A stretch of 64,000 nucleotides of DNA from Oscillospiraceae bacterium (GTDB lineage: Bacteria > Bacillota > Clostridia > Oscillospirales > Oscillospiraceae): assembly GCA_015067435.1 (NCBI GenBank), contig SVMM01000017.1:23310-87309 (forward strand), given 5' to 3'. Below the pieces are notes generated by a model. The model saw only the letters and a program-made list of their open reading frames with translations, did no database searches and had not been told where the DNA came from. A program made the translations under genes and the position numbers. This document shows positions 8,897-18,038 of this stretch, piece after piece. Numbering within the stretch: position 1 is the first letter of the stretch; each line of letters opens with the position of its first letter.

Positions 8897-10687
8897 TTAC
8901 TCGACGATCACGAACGCGCTCGCGGTCACGCTCTCGTCCGTGTTGCTGATCGCAACGATCTCGTAGGTTCCCGGCAGCTCCGGCGCCTGATAGATGCCGT
9001 TGTGGTCGATGACGCCGCCGTTTTCCTCCTTGACGACCCAGCGCACGCTCTTGTCCTCGCTGCCCGTGACCTCCGCCTGGAAGCGGATCGTACCGCGGAC
9101 CGCAACGTGCGAAAACTCCGGTGTGACGGAGATGCCGACTTTGCGCTGCGCCATGATGCGGTTGGTGTCGCGCTCCGGCTTCTGCGCGAAGTAGTGCACC
9201 GTCAGGCGGTTGCCCTCCACCATGTCGTGCAGCCACAAGCCGATGCGCATGGTGCCCCGGCGCGGATACACCACGGCGGCGGCCTCGACCCAGGGCACGC
9301 CCATGGGCACGTTCTTGGTCTTGCTTCTGACGAAGATCTCGCTGTTGCCGAAGCACAGCGTCGTCTCGTCGCCCGCGCCGTGGTCGGCGAACTCAATGCT
9401 CAGCCGCACATCCACGGTGCCCGGCCCGAGGCCGTGCGGGATCTCCTCGGAGTAGATCTTGCTGTTCACGCGCACGCCGCTCGGCAGCGTCAGGTCGACC
9501 GTGCCGTGGCTCACCGCGTAGTCGTACTGCTCCGGTGACGGGATGCCGAAATCAAAATGCAGCGCGCCCGTGGAGGGCTGATAGTTCGCCTTCACGTCCG
9601 GCTTCTGCCAATATTCGAGCGTGCGGACGGACGAGGTCACGGTCCGAGGCCCGTTGTCGCCGGAGGCGCCGCCCTCCTGCGTGATGCGCTGGCCGAAAGG
9701 CAGGTTCGTCACGGAGACGATGAACATGCTCCCCGCTGTGTGCAGCAGCTCCAGCTTGGCGAGGTAGATGGGGATGTCGCGCCCCTTGAGCCTGCGGTCC
9801 AGATTGTCGATCAGGCGGTTCCGCTCGGCAAGCTGGAAGATATCGCGGCAGAGGAAGCACTTCGCGTCGACCTCGACGTAGTTCTTGTAGCGGTGGCTGC
9901 CCAGCTCCAGATCGATCTCGCCGCCGGAGGGCAGGAACGGGCTTTGCAGGTCGCTCATCTGGCGCGCCTTCAGCCGGAAGGGCACCTGATAGACGCGGCG
10001 CTTCTCCTCCGGGCTCTCGCGGAACTCCAGATGGAGGCGTCCGTCGTCGCTGTCCACGAAACCGCTGTCGCCGTTGAGCTGGAAGTAAACCGGCGGAGTG
10101 TTCTCGTTCTTCACCACCAGCAGCTCCGCCGTGAACTCTCTGCCCGCGCAGACCGCCTCCGGCACGGCGAGGATCAGTGACAGCTCGTCGCTTGAGTAGA
10201 GCACGGTGACGTTGTCCTTGCCCGACGCCTCCAGCAGCGCGCGGTACTCCGGCTCCTGCGCGGTGAGGAACAGGTGCGCGCCCTCGCGCGTGATGTTGCA
10301 CTGGCGCTGCTGGCCCGACACCGCGCCGACCGCGTTGACCGGCTCCAGATCGGTCTCCTGATAGTCCAGACACAGATAGGCGCTCGCCTTGCCCTGGATG
10401 CTCTCCTGCCCGTCGATCATTTGCAGCTTGCGCAGCAGCGGCTCCTCCACGGCGACCATCCGGCCGAGATAGTCGATGGCCATGCCGCTTTCGATCAGGA
10501 GCGTGGAATCGTCGCTGGCGCTGACGCCGAGGCCGCAGATCACACCCGCGCCGAAGGCGAGCCGGTTCATCAGCTGCGACGAGCGACGCGCATAGGTCTG
10601 CTCGATCTCGAAGTCCCGAACCGTCAGCAGCTTCCCGTAAAAATAGCGGTTGCGTTCAATCGGGAAAAAATCCGTGTTACCGCTCAT
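8897..10687 (-). CDS. Large CIS baseplate/fibre-region protein with YFYGKLLTVRDF motif and C-terminal Ig-like domain
   Basis: 596 residues from the ATG at 10687, chosen because GGAGGAG lies 8 bases upstream; the in-frame ATG 15 bases earlier would sit on that binding site. The N-terminus NRYFYGKLLTVRDFEIEQTY is a signature I associate with a conserved protein of phage-tail-like and eCIS clusters. The last 90 residues (ISVTPEFSHVAVRGTIRFQAEVTGSEDKSVRWVVKE...) form a bacterial Ig-like (Big_2-type) domain. It follows the tail-protein-I gene with an 11-bp overlap. Position and an adhesion-type domain suggest a baseplate-attached or fibre-like component; the exact role is not known. Confidence 0.7.
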   Translation of the reverse strand: MSGNTDFFPIERNRYFYGKLLTVRDFEIEQTYARRSSQLMNRLAFGAGVICGLGVSASDDSTLLIESGMAIDYLGRMVAVEEPLLRKLQMIDGQESIQGKASAYLCLDYQETDLEPVNAVGAVSGQQRQCNITREGAHLFLTAQEPEYRALLEASGKDNVTVLYSSDELSLILAVPEAVCAGREFTAELLVVKNENTPPVYFQLNGDSGFVDSDDGRLHLEFRESPEEKRRVYQVPFRLKARQMSDLQSPFLPSGGEIDLELGSHRYKNYVEVDAKCFLCRDIFQLAERNRLIDNLDRRLKGRDIPIYLAKLELLHTAGSMFIVSVTNLPFGQRITQEGGASGDNGPRTVTSSVRTLEYWQKPDVKANYQPSTGALHFDFGIPSPEQYDYAVSHGTVDLTLPSGVRVNSKIYSEEIPHGLGPGTVDVRLSIEFADHGAGDETTLCFGNSEIFVRSKTKNVPMGVPWVEAAAVVYPRRGTMRIGLWLHDMVEGNRLTVHYFAQKPERDTNRIMAQRKVGISVTPEFSHVAVRGTIRFQAEVTGSEDKSVRWVVKEENGGVIDHNGIYQAPELPGTYEIVAISNTDESVTASAFVIVE

Positions 10688-11777
10688 AGTCTTCTCCTCC
10701 AATCGTTGTATCGTAATGGATGGTCACAGACTCGTCGATGACCGCCGTGACATAGTCGCCGATGCGTGAATTGATGCCGAGATAGGTGTGCCAGTTGAGC
10801 TGGACGCAGGGCTTGAGGAGCACCAGCTCCATCTCCGTCTCCGCTGGGATCAGCTCCTCCATCCGCTCCAAAAACTGTTCCATCTGCCGCTGCTTGCCAA
10901 AGGTGTCCTGCGGCAGCAGCAGGAAGAAACGGTAGGGGTCGTCTCCGTACAACCGCCGGTAGAGCTCCGGGTCCTTGCAGTCCGGATCGTTCGGATCGAC
11001 CGCAAAATGCTCGACGATCCACGGCGAAACGCCGGTCAGCCGCTCCACGCTGCGCTTGATCCCCTCCACGGTGTACATCGTCTCGTACTCGTCGATCGCC
11101 CGCGGCAGCCGCTCGCGCAGCTCCTCCTCCGTATCGGAGGGGTCCGTGCGCAGCCAGTTGGCGAGGTAATGCAGCATCTCCGGGTTTGCCCCGGCGGGGT
11201 CCAGCTGCCGCCGCACCCCCTCGATACCGTCCTCCATGTCCTGCATCATGGCGGTGAACACAGAGAGGAAGCGGTAGGTGAAATCCTGCTGCTGATAGAC
11301 GGCGGGCAGGTAGTCCGACATATGGTCGCTGTCCGCGAGAACGCTGACGCCGTTGAGACGCGGCTTCTCCGCTCCGCCTCCCGTCAGCACGACGGCGAGC
11401 CATAGCCAGCGCCCCGTCTCCGAGAGCCAGACGTCGTCGCCCTGCCGCTCCGCGTCACCGAATATCTCACGCACCGTCACCGACGTGCGCGGCCGGCCGG
11501 ATAGCGCCTGCCACTCATCCCACACGCGATCATCGGAAGCGCGGGCAAATATTCGCACGCCGGACTCCCGGGGAATATCCGCCGAGAGCTTTACGCGCCC
11601 CCACCGGAAGCCGGCCTCCCTGCTGTCCAGCGGCGGCAGAAAGGCGATCCCCTCAAAGGCACCGTCGCAGAGCTGAAGGCTGTCGTCCTTCAGCTCCAGC
11701 GACCAGTAGACGCCGCCCTTCCATTGCTCGGCGCAGCACAGGTTCCAAAATGACTGGGTCGCACTCAATATGCTCAC
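10677..11777 (-). CDS. Phage tail protein I-like baseplate protein (TIGR02242 type)
   Basis: 366 residues. The start is GTG at 11777, overlapping the previous stop as GTGA, with AAAGGAT upstream. The motif SDYLPAVYQQQDFTYRFLSVF near residue 152 and the downstream LHYLANWLRTDPSDTEEELRERLPRAIDEYETMYTVEGIKRSVERLTG are characteristic of the tail-protein-I domain found in CIS baseplates (gpI, Afp13-neighbour proteins). The family links the wedge (J protein) to peripheral parts. The first 140 residues are a beta-rich extension that is longer than in phage gpI. Confidence 0.85.
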   Translation of the reverse strand: MSILSATQSFWNLCCAEQWKGGVYWSLELKDDSLQLCDGAFEGIAFLPPLDSREAGFRWGRVKLSADIPRESGVRIFARASDDRVWDEWQALSGRPRTSVTVREIFGDAERQGDDVWLSETGRWLWLAVVLTGGGAEKPRLNGVSVLADSDHMSDYLPAVYQQQDFTYRFLSVFTAMMQDMEDGIEGVRRQLDPAGANPEMLHYLANWLRTDPSDTEEELRERLPRAIDEYETMYTVEGIKRSVERLTGVSPWIVEHFAVDPNDPDCKDPELYRRLYGDDPYRFFLLLPQDTFGKQRQMEQFLERMEELIPAETEMELVLLKPCVQLNWHTYLGINSRIGDYVTAVIDESVTIHYDTTIGGEDYER

Positions 11778-13843
11778 CTTCTATCCTTTGCCAGAATGAT
11801 CTCCGCGCGCGTCAGATGCAGAATGGTGTCCGGCGGGACGGTCAGGTCGCCCGCGGCGGTCTGGTAGCTGTTCTGGTCCAGCCCGCGGTACTCGATCCGA
11901 TCCGCCTGATACACGCCGTCCAGCGCCTGGATCACCGCCGCGAGGTCGTCGCGGTCGGCGCCCGCGCCGATCCGGTTCCCCGCGGGGGCAAAGTACCGTT
12001 CGATCGCCTCCCGCGCCGTCTCGGGCCGGAAGCTCTGCTCCGCCCGGACGCGCACACTGACGGTAAAGCCCGCGTAGCGCACCGGGATCGCCTCCGTCCG
12101 GATGCAGACGGGGCGGTTGCGCTCCAGCTGGCGGTCGACCGCCGCGAGGAAACGCTCGTCCGCCCGGGGCATCTCATCGTCGCTCTGCGGCAGCACCGCG
12201 ACCGACACACAGGCGGCGAAGCGCTGGTGCTTCTGCCGGACGTCGAAGCCCGGCAGCGCCTTGGCGCCCGCCACGCGGAGCCCCGGCGTCTCCATCGCCC
12301 GACGCTCATAGTCCTCCGTCGAAACGCATTTCTTCGTATTCTTCAGCCGCCGCAGCAGCCTTGCGCGCCCCTCGGCCATCGTCTCCGCGCCGCGGCCGCC
12401 GTGCGCCGCGCCGTTTGCGGCGAGCTCGCCGTCCTCGGTGAAGCACAGGCCCGCGTCGGCGGGGATGTTTCCCTCGCCGCACAGGGAGACCAGCTCCTCC
12501 ACGACCATGACGGCGCCCTCTCCGCCGGCAACCAGCGCGCCGTGCGCGCCGTCACCGACGATGATGGTCTCGCGCCTGCGGTCATAGGTGAACGCCAGAT
12601 CGCGCGGACCGCACAGGGAGAGATCCTCCACAAAATGCCACGGCATAAGCCGGACCTCGCCGTCGGGGCACAGCGTCTGGCACATCAGCGTCAGCCGATC
12701 CGTCAGAACGCCCTTGCCGCCCAGATTCAGGCGGAAGACCTCGCCCGGACGCCCCGTTGCGTCGAACAGCAGGTCGTGCAGGCGCAGCGGGTCGAGGCAC
12801 GCGATCAGGATGTTGACGTCGCCGTCCTCCGCGACGCCCTCCGTATCAATCGTAAAGCTGAGCCCGTCCGGCTCGCGCTTCACCTTATAGTCGTTGAACT
12901 GCCGCCAGCCTTCCTCCTCGCGCAGGAAGACCGCGGTCTCCGCGCGACGCGCCTGGGCGCTGTGCAGCTTCCATTTCCACTGCGCCGCGGGCTCCACCGT
13001 GAACCACTCCGCGCGGGCGCGGCTCTCCGTCTGAACCGCGCGGAACCTGCCCGCGCTGATCTCGCTGAGGCGCACCTTTTCCTCGCAACCCGCGTCGGTC
13101 TGCCGCAGCGTCAGCCAGAATATCCCGTCGCCGTCCGGCTGCCACGCAGCCGGCGCCGGAAGGGTGATATATCCGCTCCAGCTCAGCGCCATCGTCTCGT
13201 CCCGCAGGGGCTCGACCGCGCCGACGCCCGAGAGCTCCCACAGGAGCCTGCGCGGCAGCTCGGTATCCCCGTCCGGGGCGTTGCGCTGAACGCCGGAGCC
13301 GAGAGCAACATGGAACCAGAGACGCAGCTCCTTCTCCGGACGCCGCGAAAAACCGAGACGCAGGGCCGTGCCGCTCTCGCCGCCGAAATCAAAGGGCAGC
13401 AACGGCGGCCCGCCGCTGAGCATCGTGGTGATGTCGGTTCGTCCCCTGCCGTCGGGGCGCTCTATCTCCATGCGGCACAGCTCGGGCCGGACGGCGGGGA
13501 TCTCCTCCGCCAGCTCGAACACGACGCCCTCCGGCGTGCTGAGCTCCGACAGCGGCGCGCGTGCCGGCGCGTCCGGCGATATCTCCAGTGCGCATTCCGC
13601 CGCGCTCTCCGCGCAAAGGCGGGTGCCGGCAAGCTCCAACAGCTTGCGGGCGATCTCCGGCGTGATGCGGTTCATCTCATACTGCTGGGATTCCTTGAAC
13701 CAAGCCATCAGCTCAAGGATCGTGATCCCCGGGTCGTGCGCGTTGTGGTCGCTCCATACCGGACACAGCCACGGCAGGCGGCTCTCCGCCTCCTGCACAA
13801 TATCCACGAACCGCTGATCGTCCAGATTGCGAGAAATCAACAT
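11774..13843 (-). CDS. Baseplate J-like protein (second, 689 residues)
   Basis: The N-terminus (WLCPVWSDHNAHDPGITILELMAWFKESQQYEMNRIT) carries the DPGITILELMAW signature of gpJ/TIGR02243-type baseplate wedge proteins, which here is the second of two adjacent J-like proteins as in afp11-afp12. The C-terminal part (RCATRALP frame excluded; in frame: VCIRTEAIPVRYAGFTVSVRV) matches the typical beta region of J proteins. SD-like GGGAGAGAAAAG precedes the ATG. The protein should form, with its partner, the heterodimeric wedge around the spike that triggers sheath contraction. Confidence 0.88.
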   Translation of the reverse strand: MLISRNLDDQRFVDIVQEAESRLPWLCPVWSDHNAHDPGITILELMAWFKESQQYEMNRITPEIARKLLELAGTRLCAESAAECALEISPDAPARAPLSELSTPEGVVFELAEEIPAVRPELCRMEIERPDGRGRTDITTMLSGGPPLLPFDFGGESGTALRLGFSRRPEKELRLWFHVALGSGVQRNAPDGDTELPRRLLWELSGVGAVEPLRDETMALSWSGYITLPAPAAWQPDGDGIFWLTLRQTDAGCEEKVRLSEISAGRFRAVQTESRARAEWFTVEPAAQWKWKLHSAQARRAETAVFLREEEGWRQFNDYKVKREPDGLSFTIDTEGVAEDGDVNILIACLDPLRLHDLLFDATGRPGEVFRLNLGGKGVLTDRLTLMCQTLCPDGEVRLMPWHFVEDLSLCGPRDLAFTYDRRRETIIVGDGAHGALVAGGEGAVMVVEELVSLCGEGNIPADAGLCFTEDGELAANGAAHGGRGAETMAEGRARLLRRLKNTKKCVSTEDYERRAMETPGLRVAGAKALPGFDVRQKHQRFAACVSVAVLPQSDDEMPRADERFLAAVDRQLERNRPVCIRTEAIPVRYAGFTVSVRVRAEQSFRPETAREAIERYFAPAGNRIGAGADRDDLAAVIQALDGVYQADRIEYRGLDQNSYQTAAGDLTVPPDTILHLTRAEIILAKDRR

Positions 13844-13907
13844 AGGCTTTTCTCTCCCTTTTTGAGGCTCCGGCGGCGCGAGCGCCTCCGGCTCGGAAAA
13901 AACCGCC

Positions 13908-16811
13908 TCAGCTCAGGCGCACCAGATGGCGGCCGCTCTCCACGACACCGTAGGGGAAATCGGCGTCCGATTCCAGCGCCGCAAGCTTCTGCCGCCCGTC
14001 CTGATCGTAGGACGCCTCCACCAGTATCCTGTCGATGAGCTTGACGTTCTGCGTGTCGCGCACGACGCTCCACACCTCGCCCAGCCGGATCTGCTCGCCG
14101 ATGGGGCGGCTCTTCCACGTCTCTCCGATCAGCGTTTCCAGCCTGCGCACGATCTCCTGCTGCGTCTGCGCGGCAAGCTCGATCTGTCTGGTCTGGACCG
14201 TGACGGCGGTGTTGACCGTCAGCACCGTGGCGGGGCAGACATGGAGCCTGCCCTCCGCGATCAGGCAGCACGAGCTGCGCTCGGCAAGAAAACGGTATAC
14301 CTCGCGGCAAAGCTCCTCCGTGCCCTCGCCGTTCTTGCCGAAGCCCGTGATGACCACGGCGATGTGCCCCGGCGCGCTCTCGCCGCGCTCGTTCTTCCCG
14401 GAAAAGCATCTCACATGGCTCACCTGCGGGAACTTCTCCCGCACGAGCTCCTCATAGTCGCGGCGCCCCACGGCGCGGCCCCTGTTGCGCAGCAGGCAGC
14501 TGCCCCACGCTTCGATGCTCTCCAGCGGCAAGCGGCCCGTTCCGCCGCTCATCGCCGTCAGGTTGCGCACGCCGCCGATCTGGGGCATCGCCGTCAAAAG
14601 CGTGTGGACCGCGCCCGCGGGCACGTTGCCCCGCACGCCGCCGCCGCTGGAATACTGCACGCGGATGTTGTGGTCGCCCGACGGCGGGACCTTGCCCTGC
14701 CGCCCGTCGCCAAAGGTAACGGAGCCCTGATAGGGGTCCAGCTCAAACACACGGTCGTCCGGCGCGGCGAGCGCGAGATCCTCCACGCGCTGCCATTCCA
14801 CCCAGCAGCGCCGCAGGATATGGTCCTCCCGCTCCAGCCTGATCCGCTCCGGACACTCCTTTTGCAGCCGCTCGATCTCGGCGGCGGAAATGCCGTTGAA
14901 CTCGTCCACCCACACCCGGCAGTCCTGCACGGGCAGGGAGAGAAGCCATACGCGCTTTCCCGCCTCGTAGGCGTCGGTGTCGAACAGCTGATCCTCCTCG
15001 CGCTGGCGCTGGAGCGCCGACACGGCGTTCACCGTCACCGACCGCACCGCCGGCATCACGCCGGGCTCGGTGTCGCTCCGGCTCAGGCGCAGCCAGCAGC
15101 CCTCCTCGCCGAACAGCTCCGTCTTTGGAAGCGGCTCCGGCAGGAAGAGGAACATTTCGCCGCTGTGCAGCAGGCGATCCGTCTGATCCACGGTGCGCAC
15201 CGGCTCATAGTCCTTGCCGTCCCAATACTCCCACTCAAGCTGTCCCATCAGGCGCGAGCGGCCCTCCACCTGAAAGCGCAGGGAGAGCGGCATCGCATGC
15301 GGCGAAGCGTCGAAGCGGAAGTACATCGACGCGCGCTCGTCACGCATCGGAACCAGCGCCGCAAAGTGCAGATGCGCGATGCTTTGCGTATCCTCAATGC
15401 TTTTCCTGCGGCCGTTGTTGTCGGAGAAGCAGCACACGGGCGGTCTCTGCTCGGAATAGCTCCAGCGGAATTCCGCAAGCTTGACGAAGGGGACGATCCA
15501 GCGCTGGTAGAACGACAGCGGGTTCGTCACGTCGACGACGCGGGCGCGGATATAGAATCCCGTCTCCGCGTTCACCTCGACCTCCTCGGCGTCCTCCGGC
15601 ACGGTGAAGCGCACGTCCAGCGCGCCGTCGCGCTTGCAGGAGAACGGGTTTTTATCGCCGGTAACCGGAAGATTTCTCCATCCCAAGCCGTTGTAATACT
15701 CCCAGACGACCTCGGAGACATAGACATCGTCCGGCTTCTGCTCGACGGCGCTCTTTTTGTCAATGATGGGCTGGGTGAAGTCGTACCTCGCGCCCAGCGC
15801 CTCCGGCTCGTCCACGATCGGCGCGATCTCCAGATGCAGCAGCGCGTCCGCGCCGCGCTTGGTCAGTGCCGAATCGCAGCGGAGATAGAACACGTTGTAA
15901 ACCGCGGGGCGGCGTCCGAAGCAGTAGCCGCCCTCCTGCGGAAAGATCGGCAGATCGTCGCTGTACATGCTCTGCGCCGGGCAGGGTCTCAGCGGCTCGC
16001 TGGCAAGCTCCATCGCGTCGAGGCGTATCTCCGCGGCGGGGTGTCCGGTGCAGCTGATGCAGATATGACCGCTCTCGTTGGGCTCCAGCAGGAGCCTGTC
16101 GTGCTTCTCCAGCACGAGCCGCCCATGCTCCGCGTGCACATTGTCGAAGGGAATTTCCTCCCCCTCGTGCAAAAACGTCCACTCAAGCTCCTCGTCCGCC
16201 AGCGCCTCCGCCGTTTCCTCCTCGCGGTGTCCGCTCTCCTGATGGAACGTGACGCTGATGACCGCGGGGCAATCCAGACGAAGGACGTGATCCTCGCCGA
16301 TGGTAAAGCGATGGCGCTGCAGCTCCTCGCCCGCGGGCTCGAAAAAGCGCTGCGGCCGCTCGGAGAGGTCGAGGCGGCGAATGCTGTCCGCCTCCGCGTC
16401 GACATAGTAGACGTCCGCAAGATGCGCGGGCGTGACCTGAATCATGCGTCCGGTTTCAAAGACGACGTTCTCGCCCTCCTCGTCGGGCGTGAAAACCTGC
16501 GTGCCCGCCGGAACGGTGAAGGGCTCCGTTTCGTTGCCATGCGGCTCAAAGCACATTGTGCCGCCCGCGGACACGGGACCCGGCTCCCGAAAGCCGATCA
16601 TATTCAGAAACTCCACGTAGAGCTTCTCCGGCAGCGCGTTGAGGCGATCCACGCTCTGTCCGTACAGGTCGGCAAACACCTCCGTCAGCGCCGCGCCGGG
16701 GTCGTCCTCCGTCCGCTCGTAGCGCCACTCCGGCGTATAGCTGCGCGCGAGCGCCTTGAGCTTCGCGCGGATCTCCTCCGGTGTTCTGGAATCCAATGCC
16801 GGTCGGTTCAT
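13908..16811 (-). CDS. Baseplate J-like protein (first, 967 residues)
   Basis: The N-terminus RTEDDPGAALTEVFADLYGQSVDRLNALPEKLYVEFLNMIGF is the classic start of putative baseplate assembly proteins (TIGR02243/gpJ). The C-terminal third contains the gpJ-type region (YSSGGGVRGNVPAGAVHTLLTAMPQIGGVRNLTAMSGGTGRLPLESI and RNRGRAVGRRDYEELVREKFPQVSHVRCF), a conserved wedge segment. Long beta inserts account for the size. The start overlaps the gp25-like stop by ATGA, so expression is coupled. Together with the 689-residue protein it would make the wedge that ties tube, spike and sheath. Confidence 0.9.
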   Translation of the reverse strand: MNRPALDSRTPEEIRAKLKALARSYTPEWRYERTEDDPGAALTEVFADLYGQSVDRLNALPEKLYVEFLNMIGFREPGPVSAGGTMCFEPHGNETEPFTVPAGTQVFTPDEEGENVVFETGRMIQVTPAHLADVYYVDAEADSIRRLDLSERPQRFFEPAGEELQRHRFTIGEDHVLRLDCPAVISVTFHQESGHREEETAEALADEELEWTFLHEGEEIPFDNVHAEHGRLVLEKHDRLLLEPNESGHICISCTGHPAAEIRLDAMELASEPLRPCPAQSMYSDDLPIFPQEGGYCFGRRPAVYNVFYLRCDSALTKRGADALLHLEIAPIVDEPEALGARYDFTQPIIDKKSAVEQKPDDVYVSEVVWEYYNGLGWRNLPVTGDKNPFSCKRDGALDVRFTVPEDAEEVEVNAETGFYIRARVVDVTNPLSFYQRWIVPFVKLAEFRWSYSEQRPPVCCFSDNNGRRKSIEDTQSIAHLHFAALVPMRDERASMYFRFDASPHAMPLSLRFQVEGRSRLMGQLEWEYWDGKDYEPVRTVDQTDRLLHSGEMFLFLPEPLPKTELFGEEGCWLRLSRSDTEPGVMPAVRSVTVNAVSALQRQREEDQLFDTDAYEAGKRVWLLSLPVQDCRVWVDEFNGISAAEIERLQKECPERIRLEREDHILRRCWVEWQRVEDLALAAPDDRVFELDPYQGSVTFGDGRQGKVPPSGDHNIRVQYSSGGGVRGNVPAGAVHTLLTAMPQIGGVRNLTAMSGGTGRLPLESIEAWGSCLLRNRGRAVGRRDYEELVREKFPQVSHVRCFSGKNERGESAPGHIAVVITGFGKNGEGTEELCREVYRFLAERSSCCLIAEGRLHVCPATVLTVNTAVTVQTRQIELAAQTQQEIVRRLETLIGETWKSRPIGEQIRLGEVWSVVRDTQNVKLIDRILVEASYDQDGRQKLAALESDADFPYGVVESGRHLVRLS

Positions 16812-17227
16812 AACGTCTCCCCTCCCTCGGATCCCTCCGTCCGGTAGAACGGATACACGCGGTTGTAGCGGTTATTCGTGCTGCGCACGCGGTAATTGAT
16901 CTCGACCTCGAGGGTGCCCTCCAGCTTGTCCGTCTCCCGGCACTTCACCTCGACGTCGTCGATGCGCGGCTCCTGATAGCTCAGGATCTCACGCAGCTCG
17001 AAGGCGAGGCTCTGTTTCGTGGAGCCGGAATCGGTGGCGAAGACGTAATCCAGCACGTTGGAACCGAAATCCGGGCGCATGATGCGCTCGCCCTGCGCGG
17101 TATTCAAAATGATGCCGATGGCCTCCGCAATGTCCTCTTCCTCGCTGACCATGGCGAATTTACCGGTCTTGGGATCGACCTGAAGGGGAAACTTCAAGCC
17201 GCGGCCCATGAATTCTTTTCCGTTCAA
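16808..17227 (-). CDS. gp25-like baseplate wedge protein (Afp9-like)
   Basis: 139 residues from a TTG start with AAGGAGG ten bases upstream; an internal ATG at 17209 (MGRGLKFPLQVDP) is a shorter alternative. The core GEDI-like segment SEEEDIAEAIGIILNTAQGERIMRPDFGSNVLDYVF is the diagnostic gp25/IraD pattern (ILNTAQGERIMRPDFGS). This protein nucleates sheath polymerisation on the baseplate in T4 phage, T6SS and eCIS. It is coupled by ATGA to the first J-like gene and lies 28 bp after the spike gene. Confidence 0.93.
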   Translation of the reverse strand: MNGKEFMGRGLKFPLQVDPKTGKFAMVSEEEDIAEAIGIILNTAQGERIMRPDFGSNVLDYVFATDSGSTKQSLAFELREILSYQEPRIDDVEVKCRETDKLEGTLEVEINYRVRSTNNRYNRVYPFYRTEGSEGGETL

Positions 17228-17255
17228 AGCTCCTTCGCCTCCTTGACGTACCGTG

Positions 17256-18038
17256 TCAGTTAAGCTTGAGTATGGCTCCCTTGAGGCTGGCGGGTCCGGA
17301 CGCCTCCAGCTTGAGGGACGCGTCCGCCTTGACCTGCGCGTCCACGCCCTGCATGCTCAGCTGTCCCTTCGCCTTGCCCTTGATGCTGGCACCGTCGAGC
17401 GAGATGGTGCCGTTGCCCTTCTCCGTGATGTTGCCGCCCTGCTCCAGCGTGATGCTCGTCTGTCCGGCGCTGAGCGTCAGCTTGCTCTTCGCCTTGAGCG
17501 TGACCTCGCCCCCCTTGAGATCCATGATGAGCGCGTTGTCGCCGCCCTTGTCCTTCATCGATATCTGCTGCGCTTCGTCGTCAAGCGTCACGACGGTGCC
17601 GGACGGCATGGTGACGGTCAGCTTTTCCTTGCCGCTTTCGTCGTGGATCATGATCTCGACCTTCTGCGGCGTTCTGAGGCAGTAGTCCTCCGACTTGCCG
17701 TCCTGAATGGGGATCGGAGGCGTGGTATCCGTGTTCCAGAAGCTGCCCAGCACGATGGGCCGGTGCGGATCGTTGCCCAAATAGCCCAACACGACGAGAT
17801 CGCCCACCTGCGGGAAGAGGAACAGGCCCCTGTCCTTCCCGCCCATCGGTGCCATCACGTAGCACCAGTCGGTCTCCTCCTGATCTTCCGCCCCGATGGG
17901 CAGGCACTTGACGCGGTTGAGATTTTTCTCGTCCTTGATGTTCGTGACCTTGCCCAGCTGCAGGCTGAACGCCGCGCCAAGCCCCATCTGGTTTCCGGAT
18001 GCCTGTGTGAGCGCCCCCAGCTGCTCGGACATGCTCAT
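17256..18038 (-). CDS. Spike protein, gpV/VgrG C-terminal type (OB fold plus beta-helix)
   Basis: 260 residues. Residues about 25-110 form the gp5/gpV OB-fold (LGKVTNIKDEKNLNRVKC, QVGDLVVLGYLGNDPHRPIVLGSFWN). Residues about 140-260 are a repetitive beta-prism (GGEVTLKAKSKLTLSAGQTSITLEQGGNITEKG...) expected to make the trimeric needle. Most VgrG proteins have this fused to a gp27-like hub; here the hub is the separate upstream gene, overlapping by ATGA. The tip is presumably capped by the DUF4280 protein encoded near 908-1285. Confidence 0.9.
   Translation of the reverse strand: MSMSEQLGALTQASGNQMGLGAAFSLQLGKVTNIKDEKNLNRVKCLPIGAEDQEETDWCYVMAPMGGKDRGLFLFPQVGDLVVLGYLGNDPHRPIVLGSFWNTDTTPPIPIQDGKSEDYCLRTPQKVEIMIHDESGKEKLTVTMPSGTVVTLDDEAQQISMKDKGGDNALIMDLKGGEVTLKAKSKLTLSAGQTSITLEQGGNITEKGNGTISLDGASIKGKAKGQLSMQGVDAQVKADASLKLEASGPASLKGAILKLN

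Noticed and set aside
10685..10702. Earlier start (MEEKTM) for the YFYGKLLTVRDF protein
   Set aside because: That ATG lies on the good SD of the ATG at 10687.
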